From: Bifidobacterium scaligerum
Lineage (GTDB): Bacteria; Actinomycetota; Actinomycetes; Actinomycetales; Bifidobacteriaceae
NCBI RefSeq assembly: GCF_002802865.1
Contig: NZ_PGLQ01000002.1
Location: 282,110 to 346,109 of the forward strand
Direction of reading: 5' to 3'
DNA: 64,000 nucleotides
Below, piece after piece: positions 35,610 through 45,203 of this stretch (position 1 is its first letter; every line of letters begins with the position of its first letter). The notes below the pieces were generated by a model that was given only the letters and a program-made list of their open reading frames with translations, was not told where the DNA came from and did not search any database. The position numbers were made by a program, and so were the translations under genes.

Positions 35610-37409
35610 TCAGTACACGAACAGTCCCCAGAACGCGAAGAACAGCAACACATACAGCATCGTAACCGTGACCAGCCAGAACAACACACGTCCAAGCCGA
35701 GTGGAGGCAAGTACCGGTTCGGCACCGGTGATGATGCCGCGCACCGCCCCTTTGCGCGGCGGCCATTGGATAAGTCCGCGCATTGAGGCGACCTCGATCA
35801 GCCGCATGAACACACGGGACCATGCCCAGATCACCATGATGGACACCACTTGGATCACCGGCCAGCTCCAGTACATGACGCCGGGTTCTTCGCTCGGCGC
35901 CGCACCCCAGGCAAGATGCACCACTCCCATGATCACCTGCCCCAGACCGGCGAAGAAAACCAGCAGCGTGGCCATGGTGGTCAAGGTCAAGGTCAGCAGC
36001 GCGTTGCCGAATCCATGCGCAAAGCCAAGCGCACTCGGCTTGCCGGCAATCGCACCGCCATGTCCATGCCCGTCACGTGCGTCACGTGCAGCACGCCGCC
36101 ATCGCGCCCGCACACGCAGTACACGTGCCAAAGCGATCAACGCGAGCACCGCCGAAGCACAGAGCAGCAATAGCATCGTCACGTGAATGACCAGTCCGTA
36201 TACGGTGCCGACCGGCCGCGGCTGCAACGCGCCGGGCAGTCCGATCGACTGGTAGAGATTGGCTCCCGCCACCCGTTCGCTGGTCTGTTTCAACCCTCGC
36301 GAGGTTCCTACGGACCAATCGATCAGGTCGCTCACATAGGCGTCGGCGAACGGCGTTCCGGATTCGGATTCGTCGCCGAGACGCAGCACATGATTGGCGA
36401 CCGGATAGCTGCGCACAGTGACGTCCCAATTGTCAGCCTGATGCGCTTCATGCAGAATCGCACGTACGCCATCCACTTGCGCGGTCATCACATCCTTGGA
36501 ACCATAGGCAACATACGTGGGGATTGCATAGGCCGTGGGATTCAAGGTGTGGATATCGAGATTGCCGAGCCCCAGCATGCCGGTATCGGCGCTGAACACG
36601 CGCTGGACAATGGACTGGTAACCGTCATGCGCGCCGGCAAGCGTGAAATCCTGCGTGACGAAGAATCCCAAGGATTGCCGGGGAGAGAACACCATCGGAC
36701 TCAAGAGGATCTGGAAGGCGATCTTCGGATCGTCGGCAAGCAGATATGAGGAAATCCATGTGGATTCGGAGGTGGCATAAATGCCGACCTTGGAGTCATC
36801 TACGCTGTCCAGCCCGCGCAGGTATTTGATGACCTGATCGTATGCCTTTGCGGAAGCCGGATAGTCGCGGGTGATGTCGGTGGTGTTCCATACCGGCTTG
36901 TCGAGCACGGCGGTGACGAATCCGGCTGAGGCAAGGTCTGTGGCGACATCGCCGAATGAGTTGTCGCAGGTGCCGTAACCGGCTCCGTGCATGAACACAA
37001 CGGCGGGCAGCGTGCCGGTCGTGTTGCCCGATTCGGTTCGGGGCTCACGAATCAGCACCTTGACTGCTTGGACGCCGTTCTCGCCCGCCGTATTGCGCAC
37101 GCCGGTTTCGTTGCTTAAGGACCCATCTCGCGCAATGTTCAACGTCACGTATCGTTCGGTGACTTCGTAGGTGCCTTTGGTCGGCAGAACCTCGCCGGAT
37201 GAATTGGCGAAAGTGACGGCAGTATCGTCGGTCAGAGTTGCCATGGTCTGTCCGGTGGGTTCGATATTCCACGGCACGGTGGTCAGATTCGAAATCGTGA
37301 CGAGAATGCCGAACAGTATCACGAAGATAGGCAGACTCACCATCAACCGATGGCCACGGGTCCATGGCTGGGATGTTGGTGATGATTCCTGATTCGACAC
37401 GCAGCCCAT
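35610..37409 (-). CDS. Membrane protein with extracytoplasmic alpha/beta-hydrolase domain
   Basis: A 599-residue protein of unknown function in three parts. Residues about 20-45 form a membrane anchor (LMVSLPIFVILFGILVTI). Residues about 110-400 resemble an alpha/beta-hydrolase: strand-turn AVVFMHGAGYGTC (oxyanion hole), a nucleophile-elbow-like YATSESTW, and a late His in YPVANHVLRLG. The last 180 residues hold four to five hydrophobic helices. Dienelactone-hydrolase or acyl-transfer activity on surface molecules is possible but unsupported. The ATG at 37409 was chosen because an upstream extension needs TTG. It lies between recO and ispG on the same strand. Confidence 0.75.
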   Translation of the reverse strand: MGCVSNQESSPTSQPWTRGHRLMVSLPIFVILFGILVTISNLTTVPWNIEPTGQTMATLTDDTAVTFANSSGEVLPTKGTYEVTERYVTLNIARDGSLSNETGVRNTAGENGVQAVKVLIREPRTESGNTTGTLPAVVFMHGAGYGTCDNSFGDVATDLASAGFVTAVLDKPVWNTTDITRDYPASAKAYDQVIKYLRGLDSVDDSKVGIYATSESTWISSYLLADDPKIAFQILLSPMVFSPRQSLGFFVTQDFTLAGAHDGYQSIVQRVFSADTGMLGLGNLDIHTLNPTAYAIPTYVAYGSKDVMTAQVDGVRAILHEAHQADNWDVTVRSYPVANHVLRLGDESESGTPFADAYVSDLIDWSVGTSRGLKQTSERVAGANLYQSIGLPGALQPRPVGTVYGLVIHVTMLLLLCASAVLALIALARVLRVRARWRRAARDARDGHGHGGAIAGKPSALGFAHGFGNALLTLTLTTMATLLVFFAGLGQVIMGVVHLAWGAAPSEEPGVMYWSWPVIQVVSIMVIWAWSRVFMRLIEVASMRGLIQWPPRKGAVRGIITGAEPVLASTRLGRVLFWLVTVTMLYVLLFFAFWGLFVY

Positions 37410-37516
37410 TGTAGGCACCGGCCCTACCCTGCTGCGTCGGGCCGTTACGTTGGCGGCGAACAACTGGGCTCGCCGCCGGGCATCTTGCTGCGGAAAAAAG
37501 AAAACGTCGGATCGGG

Positions 37517-38740
37517 TCAGCGGTTCGGGTGCTGGATCGGCACGACAACCGGGCCGGTGGAGCCGGCAGGAACCTGTCCGTCCGCTTCCATCTGGGCGGC
37601 GATCTCTTGGGCCTTGGTGAGCAATGTTTCCACGATCTGGTCTTCAGGCACGGTTTCGACAACCTTGCCCTTGATGAAGATCTGGCCTTTGCCGTTGCCG
37701 GAAGCCACGCCGAGGTCAGCCTCTCGCGCCTCGCCGGGTCCGTTGACGATACAACCCATCACGGCCACGCGAATCGGCGCGGTCACATCCTTCAATCCTT
37801 CGGTCACTGCGGAGGCGAGCTGAATCACATCCACTTGGGCGCGGCCGCAGCTCGGGCAGGAGATGATGTCGAACTTGCGCGGACGCAGCCCCATGTACTC
37901 CAAAAGCTTGCAGCCCACCTTGACCTCTTCGACCGGAGGCGCGGAAAGGGACACGCGAATCGTGTCGCCGATGCCTTCGGCAAGCAACGCGCCAAAAGCA
38001 AGGCAGGATTTGATGGTGCCCTGCCAGGCGGGACCGGCTTCGGTGACGCCGAGATGCAACGGCCAGTCGCCTTTAGAGGCAAGCAGACGATACGTTTCCA
38101 CCATGGTGATCACGTCATGGTGCTTGACGGAGATCTTGAAGTCATGGAAGCCCACATCTTCGAACATATGCGCTTCCTTGAGAGCGGAAGCTACAAGCGC
38201 CTCAGGGGTGGGTCCACCGTATTTGGCGTAGAGCTCCTTGTCGAGCGAACCGGCGTTCACACCGATGCGCAAGGAGATGCCGGCATCCGTAGCGGCCTTG
38301 CAAATGGAGGGACCTACTTCGTCGAACTTACGGATATTGCCGGGGTTCACGCGCACCGCAGCGCAACCGGCATCAATGGCCTGAAACACGTACTTGGATT
38401 GGAAGTGAATGTCTGCGATAACAGGAATCGGCGACTTCCGGCAGATCTCCGGCAAAGCGTCCGCATCGTCCTGACTGGGCACTGCGACTCGAACGATGTC
38501 GCATCCGGCTGCGGTCAGTTCAGCGATCTGCTGGAGCGTCGCCGGCACGTTGGCAGTGAGCGTATTGGTCATCGACTGCACGGAGATGGGCGCGCCACCG
38601 CCAACCGGCACCGGTCCGACCATGATGCGACGCGACTTGCGCCGCGGATGTAATGGCGATTCGCTGGTCAGCTCGATCGGATTGCCGGTTTTGCGGAACG
38701 GTTTGTCAATGGGTTTTTCCATATTCAAGGTATTCATCAT
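37517..38740 (-). CDS. ispG: 4-hydroxy-3-methylbut-2-enyl diphosphate synthase
   Basis: IspG (GcpE) carries out the penultimate step of the MEP isoprenoid pathway with a 4Fe-4S cluster. The TIM-barrel opening [20 protein letters not shown] and the cluster motifs CPSCGRA and [15 protein letters not shown] are intact, as is VNPGNIR. 407 residues. Its ATGATG start overlaps the dxr stop by 4 bp, which argues for translational coupling with the second enzyme of the same pathway. Confidence 0.96.
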   Translation of the reverse strand: MMNTLNMEKPIDKPFRKTGNPIELTSESPLHPRRKSRRIMVGPVPVGGGAPISVQSMTNTLTANVPATLQQIAELTAAGCDIVRVAVPSQDDADALPEICRKSPIPVIADIHFQSKYVFQAIDAGCAAVRVNPGNIRKFDEVGPSICKAATDAGISLRIGVNAGSLDKELYAKYGGPTPEALVASALKEAHMFEDVGFHDFKISVKHHDVITMVETYRLLASKGDWPLHLGVTEAGPAWQGTIKSCLAFGALLAEGIGDTIRVSLSAPPVEEVKVGCKLLEYMGLRPRKFDIISCPSCGRAQVDVIQLASAVTEGLKDVTAPIRVAVMGCIVNGPGEAREADLGVASGNGKGQIFIKGKVVETVPEDQIVETLLTKAQEIAAQMEADGQVPAGSTGPVVVPIQHPNR

Positions 38741-39927
38741 TGCTTGTCTATCAGATCGTCGGCCAGACGACGTGCTTCCAATTCGATCTGGTTCATTTCC
38801 TCCACGTCCGCAAACAACGGATTGCCACGCAGTTCAGCATCCATCTCGTCAAGCACCGCTTTGACAGTATCGACAATGCCGAGATATGGCAAGCGGTGAT
38901 CCAGGAACGCGTGAACCGCCTGTTCGTTGGCGGCATTGAGCACCGCCGCATGCTTCTCGGAAGCGCTCAGGCAATGCCGTGCCAGCTGAACGGCCGGGAA
39001 CGCCTCGTCATCCAACGGCTCAAATGTCCACGAAGCGGCCTGTGTCCAATCGCATGCCGCCGCCACATTGTCCATTCGCTCCGGTGCGGATAGTCCCAAA
39101 GCGATGGGCAGACGCATGTCGGGCGGCGAGGCCTGACAAATCGTGGCACCGTCAACAAATTCAACCATGGAATGCACGATGGATTGCGGATGCACGGTCA
39201 CGGCGATACGGTCCGGGGGTATGTCAAACAGACGGGATGCTTCGATGACTTCCAACCCTTTGTTCATCAGGGTCGAGGAATTGATGGTCACCACCGGCCC
39301 CATGTTCCATGTGGGGTGATGCAGCGCCTGTTCCGGGGTGATCTGAGCCATATCGGCACGATGCCAGCCACGGAACGGCCCGCCCGAAGCCGTAACCACC
39401 AGTTTGGCGACTTCGGCATGGGTACCGGAACGCAGCGACTGCCAGATTGCGGAATGTTCGGAATCCACCGGATTGATTTGGTTGGCACGCACCTGCGAGT
39501 CAAACAGCAGATGGCCGCCGGCCACTACGGATTCCTTGTTGGCCAACGCCAACTGGGATGAGGCTCGCAACGCGGCGATGGACGGTTCAAGGCCAATGGA
39601 GCCGGTGATGCCATTGAGTACGACATCCGCACCAGAACCGGCCATCGCGACAACCGCCTCGCGGCCGGCGCTGACGGCAACATCTTGCGCGCCGGCCTGA
39701 GCCAGGGCCTCGCGCAGTGCGGGAACCTTGGCCTGGTCGAATATCGCCACCCGCGGCACATGGAATTGCGCGGCTTGGCGGGCGAGCAACTCAACATGCG
39801 CTCCTCCGGCGGCAAGTCCTGTGACGACGAACCGTTCAGGATGACGGCTGATAACATCCAGCCCTTGAGTGCCGATAGAACCGGTGGAGCCAAGAATCAC
39901 CACCGTAGAGGTGCGGGTCACGCTCAA
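38737..39927 (-). CDS. dxr: 1-deoxy-D-xylulose 5-phosphate reductoisomerase
   Basis: Converts DXP to MEP with NADPH, the committed step of the MEP pathway. The Rossmann motif [31 protein letters not shown], the [10 protein letters not shown] loop with TASGGPFRG, and [23 protein letters not shown] are all present. 396 residues. The start codon appears to be TTG, overlapping the stop of the upstream DivIVA-domain gene (TTGA); a GTG two codons later is the alternative. Confidence 0.95.
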   Translation of the reverse strand: MSVTRTSTVVILGSTGSIGTQGLDVISRHPERFVVTGLAAGGAHVELLARQAAQFHVPRVAIFDQAKVPALREALAQAGAQDVAVSAGREAVVAMAGSGADVVLNGITGSIGLEPSIAALRASSQLALANKESVVAGGHLLFDSQVRANQINPVDSEHSAIWQSLRSGTHAEVAKLVVTASGGPFRGWHRADMAQITPEQALHHPTWNMGPVVTINSSTLMNKGLEVIEASRLFDIPPDRIAVTVHPQSIVHSMVEFVDGATICQASPPDMRLPIALGLSAPERMDNVAAACDWTQAASWTFEPLDDEAFPAVQLARHCLSASEKHAAVLNAANEQAVHAFLDHRLPYLGIVDTVKAVLDEMDAELRGNPLFADVEEMNQIELEARRLADDLIDKQ

Positions 39928-41588
39928 CGTCCCTTCTTTGTCGAATCGTTCAGAGTGGGGAATGACAGGTCCGGAATCTCCGTGTCAAGATCGCTGCTCA
40001 TCGGGAACAGCATCGCGAACGGGTTGGCGGCGGCGCTGTCATGTTTCGGTTCCTCGGGCTTTGCCTCAGGCTGCTCAACCTGCGACTCGGGTTCAGGTTC
40101 AGCGACAGGCACGGCAGACTTGTGCTCCGGAGTGTGCTCGACAGGCTGCACCGAAGCGGAGGAACCGGCATAGGCATGTGCCGGAGCAGTGGTCTCGCCG
40201 GCCGAGCGGTCGGCCGAGGAACCTGCCGGAGCGGCAAACGGCGCAGACGGAGCAGCCACCGGTGCGATGGGCTCGGGAAGATCGCTGAGCTTCAGCTGCG
40301 GCGAACCGAGATCCGGCAGCTTGGGAGTGAACGACTGGGTGTTCACCACAGGAATCTCCTGTGAAATCTCTGCCATATGGGCCAGCGCGGCCAATGAAGA
40401 ATCACTCTGACCGGCATTGTCGGTATGGGCATCGAAGATGGACGATTCTTGTGTGGGCTGCGACGGAGCGAAGCTCACCGGTTGCGTTGCGGTGGATGGT
40501 GCAGGCACTGCGCTCGGTGTCGCAACAGGCTCGGCCGCAGGCGTCACGGGTGCAATCTTGTGTTCCGGAACAGGTCCCGGATGGGCCACCGGCGGCTGTG
40601 CGGCAGCGTACGGCGTGCCAGCAGACGCAGATGACGATGTTGCCGTCTGGGGAGCAAAGGAGGGAGGCACTGCAACAGGGGCCGCCACTGGGGCCGCCGC
40701 GGCAACGGTTGCGGCGGGTGCCGCCGCTACCGGCGAAGTCGGAGCCGGGGCTGCAAACAGATTTCGCTCAGCCTGATGCAGCGCGTCAAACGAATCATCA
40801 TGGTCCGTTGCAGGAGTGGCCGTAGGACGGACATCCGCAGCAGGCGGCTGCGCCCCAGCCGCGAACAGCGAGGGAACACTGTCGGCGTTCGCAGACGGTG
40901 CCGGGACGGAAGCCGACGCAGATGGCGTCGACGCAGGTTCACCGGAAACATAGTCGGCCACGCGCGCATAGGATTCCAATCGGCTGAGCAGCTGCACGCA
41001 GGAATTCAGGAAGTAATCGACCTGACGTTCGTCATAGCCGCGCTTGCCTTTACGCTGCGTGAACACCACATTGTTCACCGTGTTGGCATTCAAATCCGCC
41101 AATGCGCGCACATCCGCTTCGCTCACGCCGTCAATGCCCAGAGACGCGGCTGCTTTGTCGACAATCTGATCGACGAGGCGGTCCACCTGCTTCTTGTCGT
41201 ACGAAGGCTGCTTGGGCGCTCCCGGCTTGAACCGTTCACGTTCGGCACGTTCCGCGTGGGACTGCACCTCACGATACAGCTTCTCCGTCGTGGCTTTCCA
41301 TGTCACGCGGCCGAATTGCGCGATCTCCCATGTGGTCTGCTTGTCCACAACCGCTCGCTCCAGCCGGCCGAGCGCGGCATCCACCTGAGCGATAACATAA
41401 CCGTTTTTCTTCACATCGAAGGAAACGTCCTGAATGTCATGCTGGGTGAGCTTGACGCCGTCACTGTCATACAAGGCATGGGCTCGCTCCAGAAAAGCAT
41501 CCACCTGCTCGGGGTCGTAACCCCACTTGCGCTTGCCTGCGCGGGCGATGCCCGTCTTAGCGTCCCCTTCACGAAGTTCCTGCGCCAT
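39924..41588 (-). CDS. Second DivIVA-domain protein with Pro/Ala-rich tail
   Basis: A 554-residue cytoplasmic protein. The first 230 residues hold three DivIVA-type motifs of the pattern xxYDxxQVDxFL: KWGYDPEQVDAFLERA, PSYDKKQVDRLVDQI and KRGYDERQVDYFLNSC, typical of actinobacterial DivIVA-domain (DUF-type) proteins. The following 300 residues are a low-complexity Pro/Ala/Ser-rich tail, ending in a short conserved piece ([20 protein letters not shown]). AGGAGG lies 11 bases before the ATG at 41588. It opens the dxr-ispG operon, an unusual link between polar growth and isoprenoid supply. Its exact function is unknown. Confidence 0.82.
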   Translation of the reverse strand: MAQELREGDAKTGIARAGKRKWGYDPEQVDAFLERAHALYDSDGVKLTQHDIQDVSFDVKKNGYVIAQVDAALGRLERAVVDKQTTWEIAQFGRVTWKATTEKLYREVQSHAERAERERFKPGAPKQPSYDKKQVDRLVDQIVDKAAASLGIDGVSEADVRALADLNANTVNNVVFTQRKGKRGYDERQVDYFLNSCVQLLSRLESYARVADYVSGEPASTPSASASVPAPSANADSVPSLFAAGAQPPAADVRPTATPATDHDDSFDALHQAERNLFAAPAPTSPVAAAPAATVAAAAPVAAPVAVPPSFAPQTATSSSASAGTPYAAAQPPVAHPGPVPEHKIAPVTPAAEPVATPSAVPAPSTATQPVSFAPSQPTQESSIFDAHTDNAGQSDSSLAALAHMAEISQEIPVVNTQSFTPKLPDLGSPQLKLSDLPEPIAPVAAPSAPFAAPAGSSADRSAGETTAPAHAYAGSSASVQPVEHTPEHKSAVPVAEPEPESQVEQPEAKPEEPKHDSAAANPFAMLFPMSSDLDTEIPDLSFPTLNDSTKKGR

Positions 41589-41697
41589 CGGCTCTTCAAC
41601 CTCCTGCTGGATAAATACACTCCAGCACAACTTTACGTGACTATTGCGACGCAATCCGTCGGCTTGGCCCAATCACGCGACCCGCCAAGACCGTAAA

Positions 41698-43410
41698 TCA
41701 TCGGTCGGCATCGGTTCCCGTGTCGTTCTTCGCATCCTCCCCGTCATCGCCGTCGAGCAGCTTGGAGAGCTCCGCGTCCCAATCGATGGCATCCGATGCC
41801 CCCTCAGCGGAGGGATGGACTGGGCCGGCACCAGAACCAGCCGCATTGGAACCAGCCGCACCAGCGACGGCACCGGTGCCCGCACCGGCACCTGAACCGT
41901 CCGCCGCCAATACCGGCAACAGGTCGGGGTGCGCCCATTTACCATCGCGCGCATCGGAGCCTTCGGCGGAGGTGATCATCTCCCACAGCCCTGCGGCCTC
42001 ACGCATGCGCTTGGGGCGAAGCTTCAGGCCGAGCAGACTTTCGAACGTACGCTCCGCAGGTCCTCCCATGGCTCGTTCGCGACGCATCATCTCACGCAGC
42101 TGTTCGATATGCGGCAAATGCGCCATACCGGCACGCCATACCACGCAATCAACCCAGCCTTCCACCATGGCCAGCAACGATTCAAGCGAAGCGAGCGCCT
42201 CACGCTGTTCCGGCGTATCCGGAATACCGACCTTGGTAAGGTTCACGGCACCGGAGATGGATTCCGGATCCATCGACACCGCATCGCGCAGCTGCTCCTC
42301 CATGGCATCCAAATCGATGGAGATGCCGCGCGCATATTTGCCGATCAGCGCCTCGAATCGCGGCATCAGCCACGGCACGGATGCATACAGCCGGGAATGG
42401 GCCATCTCCTGCAGGGCGAGGAATGAAAGCACTTCTGATTCCGGAATGCGCTCAGTGGCACCGAATCCGTTGAGCGCGTCCTCAAATGCGGCTGCTTCAC
42501 CATCCGCATCGATACGCACATGATCCGCGTCCTCGGGCATGTCCTTCTTGGCGGAAGTGAAGCCGATCGGAGCCCGATGCGCATCGGCGTTGGAGGATGG
42601 GACATCACCGGCGGATGCTTCATCCGCCGGTCGATCACCATTGAGCAATGCCGAGTATTCGATGGCGTTCTGCGCGATCAGCCCGCCTGCGGGGTTCTTC
42701 AGCAATGCAATGCCCTGATCGAAGCTGCCATGCACTTCGCGGCTCAGATCGCCGGCCGCATGGCCCAATTGCATGGCGAACGAGGTATTGCCGAGCAGCT
42801 TGATCAATTGTGCAGGATCCTTCATACCGTCAGGAATCGGAATCGGAACCGGCCCGGCGAACATGCCGGAGATCTCACCTTCGCCCAGCATGCCGCCCAA
42901 TCGGTCTGAGATCACTGATGCGAGCGCCTCATTCATCGACTCGGCCACGGGTGCGGCGAATTTGGCCCACTGGTCGATGGTGCCTTCCACCCAAGCCTGA
43001 CGAGTCAGCACATCCGGCTCCCCCGGTGCCGGGTCGAAGGCGCAGGCGGTGTCCAGCCACAGGTTCGCCTCGCTCATCGCTCGACGCGCCGCCTCACCGT
43101 CCAACGCGGATACGCTGGAGCTCGATCCTGAAGCATTGGCACGTTGCAATGCCAGCGACTTTGCGAGCTTGACGTTGATCGGTCCTTCCTCCACGGTGCG
43201 CTGCATATCGCCCATGGTGTTCAATCCGCCGGCGGTGAATGCGGCCATCATCTGCTGCACTTCACTGGGGTCAGGCAGACGGCTGGGATCCTGACTCATC
43301 AGTTGCTCGCGAATCGAATCCGGCAACTGGCTGATCTGCTGCCAGGCCATTTCGCCTTGAATCGGGCCGAAGCATTTGATCAGCCATTCGTGAATCGCGT
43401 TGTCATCCAT
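41698..43410 (-). CDS. Zincin-like metalloprotease family protein (DUF2342), degenerate motif
   Basis: A 570-residue member of the actinobacterial zinc-dependent metalloprotease (zincin_2/DUF2342, F420-associated hydrolase) family. The family block LALQEMAHSRLYASVPWLMPRFEALIGKYARGI is at about residues 331-363; where HExxH is expected it reads QEMAH (Gln334, His338). Other conserved parts are PDPSEVQQMMAAF near the N-terminus and EGWVDCVVWRAG at about 425. A Gly/Ala/Ser-rich stretch precedes the C-terminal WDAELSKLLDGDDG, also a family feature. The ATG at 43410 follows AAGGA. Divergent from the S16 protease, a pairing conserved in Actinobacteria. Confidence 0.82.
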   Translation of the reverse strand: MDDNAIHEWLIKCFGPIQGEMAWQQISQLPDSIREQLMSQDPSRLPDPSEVQQMMAAFTAGGLNTMGDMQRTVEEGPINVKLAKSLALQRANASGSSSSVSALDGEAARRAMSEANLWLDTACAFDPAPGEPDVLTRQAWVEGTIDQWAKFAAPVAESMNEALASVISDRLGGMLGEGEISGMFAGPVPIPIPDGMKDPAQLIKLLGNTSFAMQLGHAAGDLSREVHGSFDQGIALLKNPAGGLIAQNAIEYSALLNGDRPADEASAGDVPSSNADAHRAPIGFTSAKKDMPEDADHVRIDADGEAAAFEDALNGFGATERIPESEVLSFLALQEMAHSRLYASVPWLMPRFEALIGKYARGISIDLDAMEEQLRDAVSMDPESISGAVNLTKVGIPDTPEQREALASLESLLAMVEGWVDCVVWRAGMAHLPHIEQLREMMRRERAMGGPAERTFESLLGLKLRPKRMREAAGLWEMITSAEGSDARDGKWAHPDLLPVLAADGSGAGAGTGAVAGAAGSNAAGSGAGPVHPSAEGASDAIDWDAELSKLLDGDDGEDAKNDTGTDADR

Positions 43411-43543
43411 GCGCATCCTTCTTTGCTCAGCGGTGTTACCACAAGTGTAGGGGGTTGTCTCGCCGTTCGCTGCCGGCCAAGCCCGAAAACGATCGAGTCT
43501 GCGTTTTCCTTCCGGCGGATACATTACGCATACACTGTTGCGT

Positions 43544-44404
43544 ATGGTTGAACGTCTCAAAGGTTTCCTTCACCACATTCGCGATTATTTCGCAGCACGG
43601 TCGATACGCCATCTCGCCGGCCTGTTCGCTGTGGTACTTGGCATGGTGATTCTGCTGCTGCCCAGCTCTTACGTCATCGAAATGCCCGGTCCTACGCAGA
43701 ATGTGCTGGGCAAGGCATCCGGCGAAGAGGTCATTGCGGTACAGGGCAAAGGAGTGACTACCTATCGCGATTCCGGCAAACTGCTGTTAGTCACGGTCAG
43801 TGCCTCAGGCGTACCCGGATATCCGATCATCAACGCACAGGCTGTATGGGGATGGGCCAATCCTCACGTGGAGGTGATGCCCCAGGAGGCAGTCGTGCCG
43901 GTGGGGCAGACCGCCGATGAATACCGGCAACAGATCGACGACGATATGACCGGCTCTCAGGATGAGGCCAGCGAGGTGGGGCTGCGTTACGTCCGCGAGC
44001 ATGCGCAAGAACTTGGCGTAGATGCCGATGCTCTGGCCAAGGCCAAGGTGACCATGCATGTTGACAGCATCGGCGGCCCATCCGCAGGCATGATGTATAC
44101 GTTGGGACTGATCGATAAGCTCACACCGGCCACGGAAAGCGGAGGTCTGACCATCGCAGGCACCGGCACCATCGACAAGCAGGGCAAGGTGGGCAGCATC
44201 GGCGGCATACGGCTCAAAATGCTCGGGGCCAAACGAGACGGTGCCACATGGTTCCTGGCCCCTGAGGCGAACTGCTCATCCGTGGTCGGCCATGTGCCCG
44301 ATGGACTGCGCGACGTGAAAGTCTCCACACTGGACGAGGCGTATCAGGCATTGGTCGCCATCGGCAAGGGGCAGGGCGATGATCTGCCGCACTGCACCGC
44401 CTGA
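43544..44404 (+). CDS. Lon-type S16 membrane protease without PDZ domain
   Basis: A 286-residue membrane-anchored peptidase of the YlbL/Lon-C (S16) group. One transmembrane helix (residues about 22-45, LAGLFAVVLGMVILLLPSSYVI) is followed by the family's EMPGPTQNVLG segment, then by the S16 catalytic domain with the dyad Ser180 (SIGGPSAGMMYTLGL) and Lys225 (IGGIRLKMLGA), 45 residues apart as in Lon. The PDZ domain usual in YlbL-like proteins is not visible between the two. The ATG at 43544 has no ribosome site; TACACT lies 8 bases before it, suggesting leaderless translation. Confidence 0.85.
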   Translation: MVERLKGFLHHIRDYFAARSIRHLAGLFAVVLGMVILLLPSSYVIEMPGPTQNVLGKASGEEVIAVQGKGVTTYRDSGKLLLVTVSASGVPGYPIINAQAVWGWANPHVEVMPQEAVVPVGQTADEYRQQIDDDMTGSQDEASEVGLRYVREHAQELGVDADALAKAKVTMHVDSIGGPSAGMMYTLGLIDKLTPATESGGLTIAGTGTIDKQGKVGSIGGIRLKMLGAKRDGATWFLAPEANCSSVVGHVPDGLRDVKVSTLDEAYQALVAIGKGQGDDLPHCTA

Positions 44405-44517
44405 GAAGCCGCACAAACCATGCATGCCGCTTCCGCCTTTCATTCCTCTGCCCACATTGCGAAGTTTTTCGGCCGAGTTAACGCATTTGTTCGCCAAGAC
44501 TTGCTAATGTGTCCCCT

Positions 44518-44934
44518 GTGAATCAAACCGCATCACAAAAGGCTGAAGAATTCGGATTCAAACCCGGCGACATCGTCCAGGAATGGCTCTGGGACGATGA
44601 CGTGGACGACTCCGTGCGCGCACAGATCGAGAAGCTCACGGGCGAGGAACTCGTAGACGAGGACTACGACTCCGCCGTGGATGGCGTCATCGTGTGGTGG
44701 CGTGACGGCGACGATGAGGACGAACTGTCCGACACCATCGTCGATGCCTATTCGGTACTGGGGCAGGATGGTCCGATGTGGATTTTGACCCCCAAGCCTG
44801 GTCGTCCCGGCGCTCCCGGCTCCTCCACCGTGCAATCCGCGGCACAGACTGCAGGCATGAACGCAGCCACGCCGTTGACGGTCAGCCCCGATTGGAACGG
44901 CATTCGTCTGCGCGCCTTCGGCAAAGGCCGCTGA
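44518..44934 (+). CDS. DUF3052 family protein
   Basis: A 138-residue acidic cytoplasmic protein of the actinobacterial DUF3052 family, function unknown. The family core FGFKPGDIVQEWLWDDDVDDSVRAQIEKLTG and the VDGVIVWWRDGD..DELSDTIVDA block are visible; the C-terminus is a Pro/Gly-rich linker plus SPDWNGIRLRAFGKG. A GTG at 44518 was chosen: an extended -10 (TGCTAATGT, 44502-44510) lies 7 bases before it, which fits a leaderless mRNA. A GTG at 44509 is the alternative. Confidence 0.82.
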   Translation: MNQTASQKAEEFGFKPGDIVQEWLWDDDVDDSVRAQIEKLTGEELVDEDYDSAVDGVIVWWRDGDDEDELSDTIVDAYSVLGQDGPMWILTPKPGRPGAPGSSTVQSAAQTAGMNAATPLTVSPDWNGIRLRAFGKGR

Positions 44935-45019
44935 CCGGTCCGGGCAAGTCACCACGACCATAGGTCATCGTCAGCCCATAAAACCGTAAGGACCATAGGC
45001 GTACGCCGTTACGGACGTT

Positions 45020-45051
45020 CAGGCCACCTCGTGAAGTCGAGATGTGACCTG
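45020..45051 (+). terminator. Terminator-like hairpin after DUF3052 gene
   Basis: CAGG-CCAC-CTCG and CGAG-GTG-CCTG pair imperfectly around TGAAGT; GAATAATGTGATTTTG follows. An upstream stem (CCGTAA...TTACGG, about 44986-45015, enclosing GGCGTACGCC) is also possible. Confidence 0.5.
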
Positions 45052-45118
45052 AATAATGTGATTTTGTGTGCGTTTCAGCGTGTCGCTGTGCCGCCCATAC
45101 GGTACTGTGGTCACTTGC

Positions 45119-45193
<75 letters not shown>

Positions 45194-45203
45194 AGTTTTC
45201 AGT

